This document shows, one piece after another, positions 8,862 to 17,398 of a stretch of DNA of 64,000 nucleotides. Under the pieces are notes generated by a model that worked only from the letters and a program-made list of their open reading frames with translations, was not told the DNA's origin and made no database searches. The translations under genes were made by a program, and so were the position numbers. The number at the start of each line of letters is the position of its first letter. Within the stretch, counting starts at the first letter, position 1. Source of the DNA: JAWWOL01 sp033851545 (lineage in GTDB: Bacteria; Actinomycetota; Actinomycetes; JAWWOL01); NCBI GenBank assembly GCA_033851545.1, contig JAWWOO010000003.1, forward strand, positions 56,695 to 120,694, read 5' to 3'.

Positions 8862-9827
8862 ATGCAGCACCGCCCACTGGGCCGCACCGGTTTGTCCGTT
8901 TCCGAGATCGGCTACGGCGCGTGGGGGATCGGCGGGTCGATGTGGATCGGCGCCGAGGAGGACGAGTCCGTACGGGCACTGCACCGCGCCATCGAGCTCG
9001 GCGTGAACTTCATCGACACGGCTCGGGGGTACGGCGAGAGCGAGCGGATCGTCGGCGGGGTGCTCCGCGAGCACGCCTCGGACGAGATCTATGTCGCGAC
9101 CAAGGTGCCGCCGAAGAACATGATCTGGCCGGCGCCGGACGGGGTGGACCCGATGGACGCCTTCCCCGGCGCGCACATTCGGGCCTCCCTCGAGACCTCG
9201 CTGGCGGCGTCCGGGCTCGAGGCGTTCGACGTGCTGCAGTTCCACGTCTGGAGCGACGAGTGGGTCGGCCGCGGCGACTGGCTCGAGACGGTGCAGGCGC
9301 TCAAGGACGAGGGCAAGATCCGCTTCTTCGGGGTCTCGATCAACGACTACGAGCCGGAGAACGCGCTGGCCCTCGTACGGTCCGGCGCCGTCGACACCGT
9401 GCAGGTGATCCACAACGTTTTCCACCAGCAGCCGGAGGAGTCGCTGTTCCCGGCCTGTCTGGAGGCTGGTGTCGGCGTGATCGTCCGGGTGGCGCTCGAC
9501 GAGGGCGGCCTGACCGGGCGGATCACGGCTGACACGACGTTCCCGGAGGGCGACTTCCGCAACGCCTACTTCGCGGGCGACCGGCCGGCCGACGTCGAGG
9601 CCCACGTCACCGACCTGGCGGCCGACCTCGGGATCGGCATCGACGAGGTGCCCGACGTGGCGTTGCGCTATGTCCTCGCCCAGCCGGCCGTGTCCACGGT
9701 GATCGCGGGGATGCGTACGGTCCGCAACGTCGAGCGCAACGCGGCCACCTCCGACGGCGTACCGCTGCCAGCCCCGACCGTCCAGGCCTTGGGCAAGCAC
9801 CGCTGGGAACGCAACTTCTACCGCTGA
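8862..9827 (+). CDS. Aldo/keto reductase
   Basis: TIM-barrel NADPH-dependent oxidoreductase of 321 residues. Visible features are the opening RPLGRTGLSVSEIGYGAWGIGG, catalytic Asp in NFIDTARGYGES with the Tyr five residues on, catalytic Lys in YVATKVPP, and the His position in DVLQFHVW. Near the C-terminus, STVIAGMRTVRNVERNA matches the NADPH-phosphate-binding helix of the family. A good ribosome site (taggagag) precedes the ATG. Physiological substrate unknown. The DUF1684 gene follows 11 bases after the stop and is probably cotranscribed. Confidence 0.9.
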   Translation: MQHRPLGRTGLSVSEIGYGAWGIGGSMWIGAEEDESVRALHRAIELGVNFIDTARGYGESERIVGGVLREHASDEIYVATKVPPKNMIWPAPDGVDPMDAFPGAHIRASLETSLAASGLEAFDVLQFHVWSDEWVGRGDWLETVQALKDEGKIRFFGVSINDYEPENALALVRSGAVDTVQVIHNVFHQQPEESLFPACLEAGVGVIVRVALDEGGLTGRITADTTFPEGDFRNAYFAGDRPADVEAHVTDLAADLGIGIDEVPDVALRYVLAQPAVSTVIAGMRTVRNVERNAATSDGVPLPAPTVQALGKHRWERNFYR

Positions 9828-9838
9828 GGGGCCCGATC

Positions 9839-10453
9839 ATGAGCGTTGCCCGGTTGGAGCTGGCCGACTGGCGGCGGCGGGTGGCCATGCTCTACGCGGA
9901 CGTCCGGGCCTGCGCCGACCCCGCTGAGGGGCACGCCCTGTGGCGTTCGGGCCGGGACAAGCTGTTCCTCGACCACCCGCAGAGCCCGCTTGCCGCCGAC
10001 CACCCGATGCGGGCGGCGGGGGTCCCGTACTGGCCCTACGACCCCTCGTACCGCTTCGTCGTGCCGCTCTCGCCGGCCCCCTCAGAGGAGCTGCGCGTCG
10101 TGCCGACCTCCGCCGACGGTGACGTCCGCCAGCAACTGGTCGGGCGGCTCGAGCTGCCGGCGCCGGTCGGCGGGTCACTGGACGTGTGGTGGCTGCACCA
10201 GTACGGCGGCGGCATCTTCGTCCCGGTCAAGGACGGGACCGCCCGCCGGACCTCGTACGGCGCCGGCCGCTATCTGCTCGACACGATCAAGGGCGCCGAC
10301 CTCGGTGGGAGCTTCGACGAGGTGGTCGTGGACTTCAACTTCCTCTACCACCCGTCCTGCCGCTACGACCCGCGCTGGGACTGCCCGCTCGCCGGCGAGG
10401 GCAACACCCTGGTCGCCGACCTTCCGGTGGGCGAGCGCCTCGACCCGCTCTGA
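9839..10453 (+). CDS. DUF1684 domain protein
   Basis: Protein of 204 residues of the DUF1684 family. Recognisable segments are WRSGRDKLFLDHPQSPL near the N-terminus, YGGGIFVPVKDGT in the centre, GAGRYLLDTIKGADLG, and the conserved ending DFNFLYHPSCRYDPRWDCPLA. These proteins are often found in actinobacteria and bacteroidetes; biochemical function is not established. It follows the aldo/keto reductase closely and is probably translated from the same message. Confidence 0.85.
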   Translation: MSVARLELADWRRRVAMLYADVRACADPAEGHALWRSGRDKLFLDHPQSPLAADHPMRAAGVPYWPYDPSYRFVVPLSPAPSEELRVVPTSADGDVRQQLVGRLELPAPVGGSLDVWWLHQYGGGIFVPVKDGTARRTSYGAGRYLLDTIKGADLGGSFDEVVVDFNFLYHPSCRYDPRWDCPLAGEGNTLVADLPVGERLDPL

Positions 10454-10621
10454 CCCCGCGCCGGACTGCCGCCAGGTGGCGGGAACATTGGCGTGACTTA
10501 CGGCGCGCCGCACCACTTGGCGGGCGCCCGCAGCCCGTACCACATGGCGGACCGGGGTTCCAGCCCTTGAACACCCGCACGGTAGCGTCGGTCTGTCCCG
10601 ACGCGCCGCTGAGGAGGCCCG

Positions 10622-11530
10622 ATGACCCAGCACACGTACGAGCTGTCCGGCATCGCCGCCCTCGAGGCCGAGTCGGTGCAGATCTTCCGCGAGGTGGCGG
10701 CGGAGTTCGAGCGGCCGGTGCTGCTGTTCAGCGGTGGCAAGGACTCCATCGTGATGTTGCGGCTGGCCGAGAAGGCGTTCTGGCCGGCCCGCATCCCGTT
10801 CCCGGTGATGCACATCGACACCGGCCACAACTTCCCCGAGGTCCTCGAGTTCCGTGACCGGCGGGCCGGTGAGCTCAACGTCGACCTGATCGTCGAGAGC
10901 GTCGAGGACGCGATCAAGGACGGCACCGTCGTCGAGCGGCCGGGCGAGTCCCGCAACAAGTTGCAGATCGCCCCGCTGCTGGCCGGCATCGAGAAGGGCC
11001 GGTTCGACGCGGTGTTCGGCGGCGCCCGGCGCGACGAGGAGAAGGCGCGGGCCAAGGAGCGGGTCTTCTCCTTCCGCGACGAGTTCGGCCAGTGGGACCC
11101 CAAGAACCAGCGGCCCGAGCTGTGGTCGCTCTACAACGGCCGTCACCACACCGGCGAGCACATCCGGATCTTCCCGCTGTCGAACTGGACCGAGCTCGAC
11201 ATCTGGCAGTACATCGCCGACGAGGACATCGACATCCCGTCGATCTACTTCGCCCACCGGCGCCTGGTCGTACGCCGCGACGGCATGCTGCTTGCGGTCA
11301 GCGACGTCGTGGTGCCCCGCGAGGGCGAGGAAGTGCTCGAGGAGACCGTACGGTTCCGTACGGTGGGCGACCTCAGCGTCACCGGCGCAGTCCTGTCCAC
11401 GGCGGCGACCCGCGAGGCCATCGTCGAGGAGATCGCGGCGACCCGGGTGACCGAGCGCGGCGCCACCCGCGCCGACGACCGGGTCAGCGAGGCGTCGATG
11501 GAAGACCGCAAGCGCGAGGGGTACTTCTAG
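10622..11530 (+). CDS. cysD: Sulfate adenylyltransferase subunit 2
   Basis: Catalytic (adenylyltransferase) subunit of heterodimeric ATP sulfurylase, 302 residues, forming adenylyl sulfate from ATP and sulfate with GTP hydrolysis by CysN. The PP-loop SGGKDS is at residues 37-42; MHIDTGHNFPEVLEFRD and the FGGARRDEEKARAKER block are diagnostic, and it ends with the usual ASMEDRKREGYF. A 168-base gap separates it from the DUF1684 gene, so it probably has its own promoter. cysN starts 2 bases after its stop. No PAPS or APS reductase gene is seen in the window. Confidence 0.97.
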   Translation: MTQHTYELSGIAALEAESVQIFREVAAEFERPVLLFSGGKDSIVMLRLAEKAFWPARIPFPVMHIDTGHNFPEVLEFRDRRAGELNVDLIVESVEDAIKDGTVVERPGESRNKLQIAPLLAGIEKGRFDAVFGGARRDEEKARAKERVFSFRDEFGQWDPKNQRPELWSLYNGRHHTGEHIRIFPLSNWTELDIWQYIADEDIDIPSIYFAHRRLVVRRDGMLLAVSDVVVPREGEEVLEETVRFRTVGDLSVTGAVLSTAATREAIVEEIAATRVTERGATRADDRVSEASMEDRKREGYF

Positions 11531-11532
11531 CC

Positions 11533-12783
11533 ATGGAGCTGCTCCGCTTCGCCACCGCCGGCTCGGTCGACGACGGCAAGTCGACCCTGATCGGCCGGCT
11601 GCTCTACGACACCAAGACCATCTTCGAGGACCAGCTCGCGGCGATCGAGGAGACCAGCCGTCGGCGCGGTGACGACTACACCAACCTCGCGCTGCTCACC
11701 GACGGGCTGCGGGCCGAGCGCGAGCAGGGCATCACGATCGACGTCGCTTACCGCTACTTCGCCACGCCCAAGCGCAAGTTCATCATCGCCGACACCCCAG
11801 GGCACATCCAGTACACCCGCAACATGGTGACCGGCGCCTCCACCGCCAACCTCGCGCTGCTGCTGGTCGACGCACGCAAGGGGATCAGCGAGCAGACCCG
11901 CCGGCACGCGTTCATCTCGTCGCTGCTGCGGGTGCCGCATATGGTGCTGTGCGTCAACAAGATGGACCTTGTCGACTACGACGAGGACCGGTTCGAGGAG
12001 ATCAAGGACGAGTTCCGCTCGTTCGCCGCCAAGCTTGAGCTCGGTGACCTGCAGTTCATCCCGATCTCGGCCCTCGCCGGCGACAACGTGGTGACCCGCA
12101 GTGCCAATATGCCTTGGTACGAGGGCACTTCGCTGCTGCACCACCTCGAGGACCTGCACATCGCCAGCGACCGCAACCTGATCGACGTCCGCTTCCCGGT
12201 CCAGTACGTCGTACGTCCGCAGTCCTCGGCCTATCACGACTACCGCGGCTACGCCGGCCAGGTCGCCGGCGGGGTGCTCAAGGTGGGCGACGAGGTCGTC
12301 GTGCTGCCCAGCGGTTTCGCCACCCGGATCGAGGCCATCGAGACCCTCGACGGGCCGGTGGGTGAGGCGTTCTCGCCGATGTCGGTCACGATCCGGCTCG
12401 CCGACGACGTCGACGTGTCGCGCGGCGACCTGATCTGCCGGCTGCACAACCAACCTCGCGTCACCCAGGACATCGATGCCATGATCTGCTGGATGGCCGA
12501 GACCGAGCTGCGCAAGGGCCAGAAGCTCGCGATCAAGCACACCACCCGGTGGGCCAGGGCTCTCGTCAAGGACCTGCAGTACCGCGTCGACGTCAACTCG
12601 CTGCACCGTGCCGAGCAACCGGAGTCCTTGACCCTCAACGAGATCGGCCGGGTGACGCTGCGGACGACGCAGCCGTTGCTGGTCGACGACTACCGCCGCA
12701 ACCGCACGACGGGCAGCTTCATCCTCGTCGACGAGGCGACCAACAGTACGGTCGCCGCCGGCATGATTCTGCCTGCCAGCTAA
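11533..12783 (+). CDS. cysN: Sulfate adenylyltransferase subunit 1 (GTPase)
   Basis: EF-Tu-like GTPase subunit of ATP sulfurylase, 416 residues. G motifs are visible: GSVDDGKST (G1), DTPGH (G3) and NKMDL (G4); the switch region carries REQGITIDVAYRYF. Length corresponds to CysN alone without a fused APS kinase, consistent with the separate cysC at 7-8.2 kb. The ATG two bases after the cysD stop was chosen; longer in-frame starts lie inside cysD. Its stop overlaps by four bases the stop of the convergent DHFR-like gene. Confidence 0.96.
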   Translation: MELLRFATAGSVDDGKSTLIGRLLYDTKTIFEDQLAAIEETSRRRGDDYTNLALLTDGLRAEREQGITIDVAYRYFATPKRKFIIADTPGHIQYTRNMVTGASTANLALLLVDARKGISEQTRRHAFISSLLRVPHMVLCVNKMDLVDYDEDRFEEIKDEFRSFAAKLELGDLQFIPISALAGDNVVTRSANMPWYEGTSLLHHLEDLHIASDRNLIDVRFPVQYVVRPQSSAYHDYRGYAGQVAGGVLKVGDEVVVLPSGFATRIEAIETLDGPVGEAFSPMSVTIRLADDVDVSRGDLICRLHNQPRVTQDIDAMICWMAETELRKGQKLAIKHTTRWARALVKDLQYRVDVNSLHRAEQPESLTLNEIGRVTLRTTQPLLVDDYRRNRTTGSFILVDEATNSTVAAGMILPAS

Positions 12784-13373
12784 GGCTTCGGGCGTACGCG
12801 GTAGCGCAGGTGGGTCACCCGGTCGCCTTCGATGACGTGCGGGTTCTCCAGCATGATTGGCGTGCCTTGGACGTCGTCGAAGAATCGGATGCCGCGGCCG
12901 AGGAGCACCGGCACGAGCTCAATCCAGACCTCGTCGAGCAGGCCGGCCTCGAGGCATTGCTGGGCGACGTTGGGCCCGGCGACGCCGACCGTCTTGTCGC
13001 CGGCGACCTGCTGGGCCTTGGTCAGTGCGGACTCCACGTCGGTCACGAAGGTGAACGGCGCATCGTCGCGCGGCCAGCCCTCGGGAACGCTGTGGCTGAC
13101 CACGAACACGGGCACGCCGAGCGGGTGATGGCCGTCCCACCCGCTGGTGATGTCGAAGATCCGGCGCCCGACGACGAGGGCGCCGGCCTCGGCGATGATC
13201 TCGTGAAGGTAGCCGGCGCTGGCGGGCGTAGTGCGCGAAACCATCGAGTTGCCCGGCCAGTCGACCTCAGTGTCCCCGTTGTCGTACCAGTCGAACAGCG
13301 GACCGACCTCATCGTTCGGGTCGGCGATGAACCCGTCCAGTGACATCGAGAAGCTTGCGATGACCTGGCCCAT
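12780..13373 (-). CDS. Dihydrofolate reductase family protein (RibD C-terminal-like)
   Basis: Protein of 197 residues of the RibD-C/dihydrofolate-reductase-like superfamily, NADPH-dependent reductases often of unknown substrate in actinobacteria. Typical features: opening IASFSMSLDGFIADPNDE, the ALVVGRRIFD segment, GVAGPNVAQQCLEAGLLDE and a C-terminal ELVPVLLGRGIRFF block. A second, distant member lies at 36697-37317. The gene is convergent with cysN. Confidence 0.85.
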   Translation of the reverse strand: MGQVIASFSMSLDGFIADPNDEVGPLFDWYDNGDTEVDWPGNSMVSRTTPASAGYLHEIIAEAGALVVGRRIFDITSGWDGHHPLGVPVFVVSHSVPEGWPRDDAPFTFVTDVESALTKAQQVAGDKTVGVAGPNVAQQCLEAGLLDEVWIELVPVLLGRGIRFFDDVQGTPIMLENPHVIEGDRVTHLRYRVRPKP

Positions 13374-13433
13374 GATGACCTCCTCGTCAGGTATCGCCGG
13401 TAAGACGACCTGGCGCCCGGGAACTGAGCGGTC

Positions 13434-14861
13434 TCAGCTGATCCGAGCCGACTCGTCGTTGCTGATGCCAAACGCGGCGATCACGCCGCCGAGGGCGAGC
13501 AGGATCGCGCAACACACGGTGGCGATCCGGAACCCGTGGTTGAACGCGGCCGCGTTGGTGTAGTCGTTGCCGGAAATGCCTGCCACCAAGGGGATCACGG
13601 CGACGGCGAGCAGGCTGGCTGCTCTTGCTACGGCGTTGTTGACGCCGGACGCGATGCCGGCGTGACGGTTACTGGCGGCGGACAGCACGGCGGACGTCAG
13701 CGGGGCGACCGTTGCGGACAGGCCGAGACCGAACAACGCCACTCCAGGGAAGACATCGGTGAGGTAGTCGGCATGCCGGCCCGCGCGCAGGAGGAGCAGA
13801 GAGCCTGCGGCTGCAAGAATTGGCCCGCCGGCCATCCACCAGCGGGGTCCGGTCTTCTGTGCCAACGCGCCTGTACGGGAGGAGAGAAGCAGCATCAAGA
13901 TGGTGATCGGGAGCAGGGACAGGCCGGCGGCCAGTGGTCCGTAGCCCCCGACCACCTGGAGGTCGACGACCAGCAGGAAGAACAGCCCGCCGAGCGCGGC
14001 GTAGACGACGAAGGTGACCAGGTTGGCCGCGGTGAACTGGCGTGAGGAGAAGATGTCCAACGGAACCATCGGGTGCTCCGAGTGCCGCTCTGCCGCAATG
14101 AACGCTGCGAGACCAGCCAGGCCGATGGCACCTGTCAATGCCACCGTCGTGGAGAAGCCGTGCGAGCCGGCGTCGACCAGCGCGTAGGTCAACCCGGCCA
14201 GGCCCAGGGCGCCCAGAGCGACGCCGGCGTAGTCGATCCGGGGGTCCATCTCGACGTCCCGCGACTCGGGTACGTGGCGCAAGCTCACCGCGATGACGAC
14301 GGCGCACAGGGGCAGGTTGATCAGGAACACCAGCCGCCAGGAGATCGGGACGAGGACGCCGCCCAGCAACGGGCCGACGGCGGCGGCGATGCCGCCCAGA
14401 CCGGACCATGCGCCGATCGCGCGCCCCCGGTCGGTTTGCTTGAACGAGGCCGAGATCAGGGCGAGGCTGCCCGGGGTGAGCAAGGCGCCGCCGATGCCCT
14501 GCAGCATGCGGGCCAGGACCAGTTCGGTGATGTTCTGGGCCAGGCCGCAGAGCAGGCTGGCAATGCCGAACCAGGCGATGCCGATGACGAACACCTTGCG
14601 CCGGCCGAAGCGATCGCCGAAGGAGCCGCCGACCAGGATGAACGAGGCGAGTGTGAGCGTGTAGCCGTTGACGGTCCACTGCAGCGCGCCGAAGTCCGCG
14701 TGCAGCGCCTTGCCCAGCGTCGGCAGCGCAATGTTGACCACCGTGCCGTCGATCAACGCGATCCCGCTGCCAAGGACGGCGGCGAAGAGCACCCATCGGC
14801 CCCGGCGCTCGTCGAGACTGAGAAGCTCGTCAGGTGCGGCGGTGCCGGTCTCGGTCGTCAT
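13434..14861 (-). CDS. MFS exporter, DHA2 (EmrB/QacA) family
   Basis: Membrane protein of 475 residues with about 14 hydrophobic segments. DHA2 motifs are clear: ALIDGTVVNIALPTLG in the first helix, LTLASFILVGGSFGDRFGRRKVFV (motif A) between helices 2 and 3, ARMLQGIGGALLTPGSLALIS, and a motif-C-like GPLLGGVLVPISWRLVFLINLP. It should export small hydrophobic or toxic compounds by proton antiport; substrate unknown. It sits about 60 bases upstream of the DHFR-like gene on the same strand and is divergent from the DUF222/HNH gene. Confidence 0.92.
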   Translation of the reverse strand: MTTETGTAAPDELLSLDERRGRWVLFAAVLGSGIALIDGTVVNIALPTLGKALHADFGALQWTVNGYTLTLASFILVGGSFGDRFGRRKVFVIGIAWFGIASLLCGLAQNITELVLARMLQGIGGALLTPGSLALISASFKQTDRGRAIGAWSGLGGIAAAVGPLLGGVLVPISWRLVFLINLPLCAVVIAVSLRHVPESRDVEMDPRIDYAGVALGALGLAGLTYALVDAGSHGFSTTVALTGAIGLAGLAAFIAAERHSEHPMVPLDIFSSRQFTAANLVTFVVYAALGGLFFLLVVDLQVVGGYGPLAAGLSLLPITILMLLLSSRTGALAQKTGPRWWMAGGPILAAAGSLLLLRAGRHADYLTDVFPGVALFGLGLSATVAPLTSAVLSAASNRHAGIASGVNNAVARAASLLAVAVIPLVAGISGNDYTNAAAFNHGFRIATVCCAILLALGGVIAAFGISNDESARIS

Positions 14862-15033
14862 GCCCTAGCTCCCGGTGTAGCGGTTCACTGCTCCACTCAA
14901 ACAGTCTGCCTGGCAGAAGTCCGCAGATCCGCCAGGCCTTCCCGGCGTCTTCCCGGGGCGTCGCACCGCCAGCCGGGTGTTGGGCGAAAGTGCCTGGTAC
15001 GTAAGGGTTCTCGGGTTATCCACAACTTCGATA

Positions 15034-15082
15034 TTGACTGTTGCAGCGCAGGGAAATCTGTTAGTGTCGAACGTATGTTCGA
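15034..15082 (+). promoter_or_regulatory. LexA (SOS) box and putative promoter of the DUF222/HNH gene
   Basis: A perfect inverted repeat TCGAAC-GTAT-GTTCGA occupies 15067-15082 and matches the known mycobacterial/actinobacterial LexA operator TCGAAC-N4-GTTCGA exactly. The ATG of the downstream gene (15075-15077) lies inside it. Upstream, TTGACT at 15034-15039 is a good -35 candidate; with 17-bp spacing the -10 would be TCTGTT at 15057-15062, overlapped by TGTTAGTGT. LexA bound here should block the promoter and any leaderless start, so the gene is predicted to be induced by DNA damage. Confidence 0.85.
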
Positions 15083-16409
15083 AGGTAGTGGCCGACTCCG
15101 CCCCGAGGTCGCCTTTCCCGCTCTGGCGGCGGCGATCTCCGAGATTCCGCTGCGCGCGGAGCGGGGAGCCGACTCTGCGGTGGCCGAGGAGGCCAGGGCG
15201 CTGATGTCGCTGCGGCGGGAGGTGGATGCCCGGCTGCTGGATCGGATCGCGGCTGTCGACGAGCAGGGACTGGCGGCTGCGGACGGGTTCCCGTCGACGG
15301 CGTCCTGGGTGCGGGGCTTTGCCAATCTCGACCGCGGGCAGGCGGCCGGCATCGTCGGGGCGGCGCGGCTGGCCGAGCGGATGCCGGCGCTGGGCGGGGT
15401 GTTGGCCCAGGGCAAGATCGGGGTCGAGCACCTGCAGGCCGTCGCCAGCGGCGCGGCGCACGTGCCCGCCGAGGAGCTGGCCAAGTCCGACACGACGCTG
15501 GCCAACCTCGCTCCGCACGTCCGTCCGTCGGACATGCGGCAGGCGGCCAAGGTGATCCAGGCGCGGGTGGACGCCGACTCGGTCGATCAGGATGCGGCCT
15601 ACCTGCACGAGTCGCGGCGGCTGACCCTGGCGAAGACGTTCGGCGACGCCTATCACCTCGAGGGGCTCCTGGAGCCCGAGGCCGGTGCGGCGTTGGCCGC
15701 CGCGTTGGAGCCGTTGATGGCCAGGCGGGGTGAGGAGGACACCCGCAACCCGGCCCAGCGGCGTGCTGACGCACTCATCGAGTTGACCGGCGCCGCCCTG
15801 CGGGCGGCGTCGCTGCCGGACTGCGGTGGAGACCGGCCCCGACTGACCTTCCTCGTCCGCACCGGTGCGCCGAGCCTCCTGCCGGCGCTCGGGGATCTGG
15901 CGGGAGCAGTGACCGGAAGGGGTTCGGGGGCTCTGTTCTCCGGCAGTCAGGTCGGGGTCTCCGCCTTCGGCGACCCCGACAACATGGGCCTGCTGATCGG
16001 CACCACCGGGCTGCTGCCGTTCGAGACGATCGCCCGGATCGGCTGCGACGCGGACATCAACGTCGCCACGGTCAACGAGCTCGGGGAGATCCTCAACTTC
16101 GACCGCACCCGACGTGACCCGTCACCTGCCCAACGCCGTGCCCTCGTGTTGCGCGATCAGGGTTGTGTGTTCCCGGGCTGTGACCGGCCACCGGCACTTT
16201 GTCAGGTCCACCACCTCATATGGTGGATCAGGGGCGGCAAGACCAACCTCGACAACCTCGCGCTGATCTGCGAATACCACCACCACCTGCTCCACGAAGG
16301 CGGCTGGCGGATCGAGCGCGTCCCACCCGCACTTGGCGCCCCACCCGGGTGGCTGGTGACCGCCAAGGACGGCCGCCAGCTCCGCGAGTTCCGACAACCC
16401 GCCGCCTGA
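15075..16409 (+). CDS. DUF222 (13E12 repeat family) HNH endonuclease-domain protein
   Basis: Protein of about 444 residues. Residues up to about 330 form the DUF222 region (SLRREVDARLLDRIAAVDE, then a long helical part); the C-terminus has a complete HNH domain: CVFPGCDRPPALCQVHH, WWIRGGKTNLDNLALICEYHH and a following His-x4-W. The family is repeated and mobile in actinobacterial genomes; nuclease activity is inferred from the HNH residues. The ATG inside the LexA box was chosen because the promoter lies immediately upstream and the upstream in-frame sequence runs antisense through the MFS gene. A strong hairpin overlaps the stop codon. The tail of a second copy is at 63872-64000. Confidence 0.9.
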   Translation: MFEGSGRLRPEVAFPALAAAISEIPLRAERGADSAVAEEARALMSLRREVDARLLDRIAAVDEQGLAAADGFPSTASWVRGFANLDRGQAAGIVGAARLAERMPALGGVLAQGKIGVEHLQAVASGAAHVPAEELAKSDTTLANLAPHVRPSDMRQAAKVIQARVDADSVDQDAAYLHESRRLTLAKTFGDAYHLEGLLEPEAGAALAAALEPLMARRGEEDTRNPAQRRADALIELTGAALRAASLPDCGGDRPRLTFLVRTGAPSLLPALGDLAGAVTGRGSGALFSGSQVGVSAFGDPDNMGLLIGTTGLLPFETIARIGCDADINVATVNELGEILNFDRTRRDPSPAQRRALVLRDQGCVFPGCDRPPALCQVHHLIWWIRGGKTNLDNLALICEYHHHLLHEGGWRIERVPPALGAPPGWLVTAKDGRQLREFRQPAA

Positions 16410-16428
16410 CCCAGCGGGGTCAGGCGGC
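16401..16428 (+). terminator. Strong hairpin overlapping the stop of the DUF222/HNH gene
   Basis: Arms GCCGCCTGACCC (16401-16412) and GGGTCAGGCGGC (16417-16428) are perfectly complementary over 12 bp with a 4-base loop AGCG. The stop codon (16407-16409) is inside the left arm. There is no T-run after it, as is usual for actinobacterial hairpin terminators. A transcription terminator or mRNA-stabilising hairpin is the likely role. Confidence 0.6.
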
Positions 16429-17030
16429 GGCAAGGCGGCGGCGCAATGAGACGGTGTGCATAAGTCGCCGCGCCTGACCGGGGTCACTCTACGGGAGGCT
16501 CTTCGGCAACATCGGTTGCCCTGCGCGGGTTGATGGCGCAAGACCACGGATCGAATATTTCGCACGACAGATCTCCCTACGCACATTGTCCCGGGCGCGA
16601 ACGCGCATGCGGAACCGACGCGGGCACGCTACAGCGCGTAATGTCAAGTCGGGCTCAGGAACAGCCTGTGTGCAATCAGCCGTTCCGTCGCCGAGGTGCC
16701 CGCACCAAGGTGTGGCGCGCGGGGGTGAGGCGGCGCCTTTGCTGCGGTCGGCCTCTCATGCCGCGGGGATACGCAGTCATGAGACCTCCGTCTCTGTCCC
16801 GCCCGCACCCGAGCACTGCTCAGGAAGTGAAGTGGGCCACAACGTAGACCCGACGAGAAACGGCGGCAACCAAATTGACCGGATTGTCCGGGAATGCCGC
16901 ATCTGCTTGGCTCGTCGTCCGGCCGCAGACTCAGGCGCACCCGGATGCGTCTGGGAATGCGCCCGCCAGCTAGCCAGTGAGAATTGCTAACCCGGTGGCG
17001 ACTGGTGGTTCGCGGGCAGATAATCGGGCC
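16429..17030. other. Intergenic region without recognisable gene
   Basis: About 600 bases between the DUF222/HNH gene and the small secreted protein gene. Open frames here have no codon-position bias and their translations are Arg/Pro-rich without motifs. The base composition is visibly more even than in neighbouring genes. It may be a remnant of deleted or inserted DNA next to the 13E12-type gene, but nothing specific can be named. Confidence 0.5.
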
Positions 17031-17060
17031 GCCGTTGCACGTGGGCGTCAGTGCAACGGC
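17031..17060 (-). terminator. Hairpin at the end of the small secreted protein gene
   Basis: Arms GCCGTTGCAC (17031-17040) and GTGCAACGGC (17051-17060) pair perfectly over 10 bp with a 10-base loop containing the stop codon (17048-17050, minus strand). No T-run follows. Probably a terminator or 3'-end stabilising structure. Confidence 0.5.
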
Positions 17061-17398
17061 GTCAGGCTGTTGTCCTCGAAGAGGTAGAGAACCGGTACGC
17101 CGCAAGGGGTCCCGCACAGTTGAGCAGTCCTCGTCGGGTTGATCGGCTTTCCGCAGACAACACCGTCGCCGTTGCCACCGTTAGCCGGATCGTCCACAAA
17201 GCCCGGCACGCGGTAGCCGATCCCCGTGAGGGTGGCCACGGACAGGGTCTGGAACCCCGCCGGGCAGCCCGACACTGGAGGAGTCTCGGCGACGGCGGAT
17301 GTGACCGGTGCAGCAGCTAGGCCGACCGCCGCGAGCATGATCACAGCCGATCGCGACACGCGAACACCGTACCGACGTACGTGCGGGTGAGGGTTCAT
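17048..17398 (-). CDS. Small secreted cysteine-containing protein
   Basis: Protein of 116 residues with a basic n-region, hydrophobic core (about residues 17-30) and an Ala-x-Ala-type cleavage site near AVAETP, so it should be exported. The mature part of about 75 residues carries four cysteines, a central segment VDDPANGGNGDGVVCGKPI that recurs in small secreted actinobacterial proteins, and a C-terminal CGTPCGVPVLYLFEDN. Acidic Asp/Gly/Asn turns in the middle could bind calcium, but this is a guess. Function unknown. Confidence 0.75.
   Translation of the reverse strand: MNPHPHVRRYGVRVSRSAVIMLAAVGLAAAPVTSAVAETPPVSGCPAGFQTLSVATLTGIGYRVPGFVDDPANGGNGDGVVCGKPINPTRTAQLCGTPCGVPVLYLFEDNSLTPLH

Noticed and set aside
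10454..10621. Riboswitch or other RNA leader before cysD
   Set aside because: The 168-base gap shows no recognisable SAM, T-box or cobalamin elements and no strong terminator hairpin.
14073..15074. N-terminal extension of the DUF222/HNH gene of 334 codons
   Set aside because: It runs antisense through the MFS transporter gene and has no domain; the promoter and LexA box mark the ATG at 15075.
16530..17117. Short open frames between the DUF222/HNH gene and the secreted protein gene
   Set aside because: No codon-position bias, no ribosome site, and Arg/Pro-rich translations without motifs.
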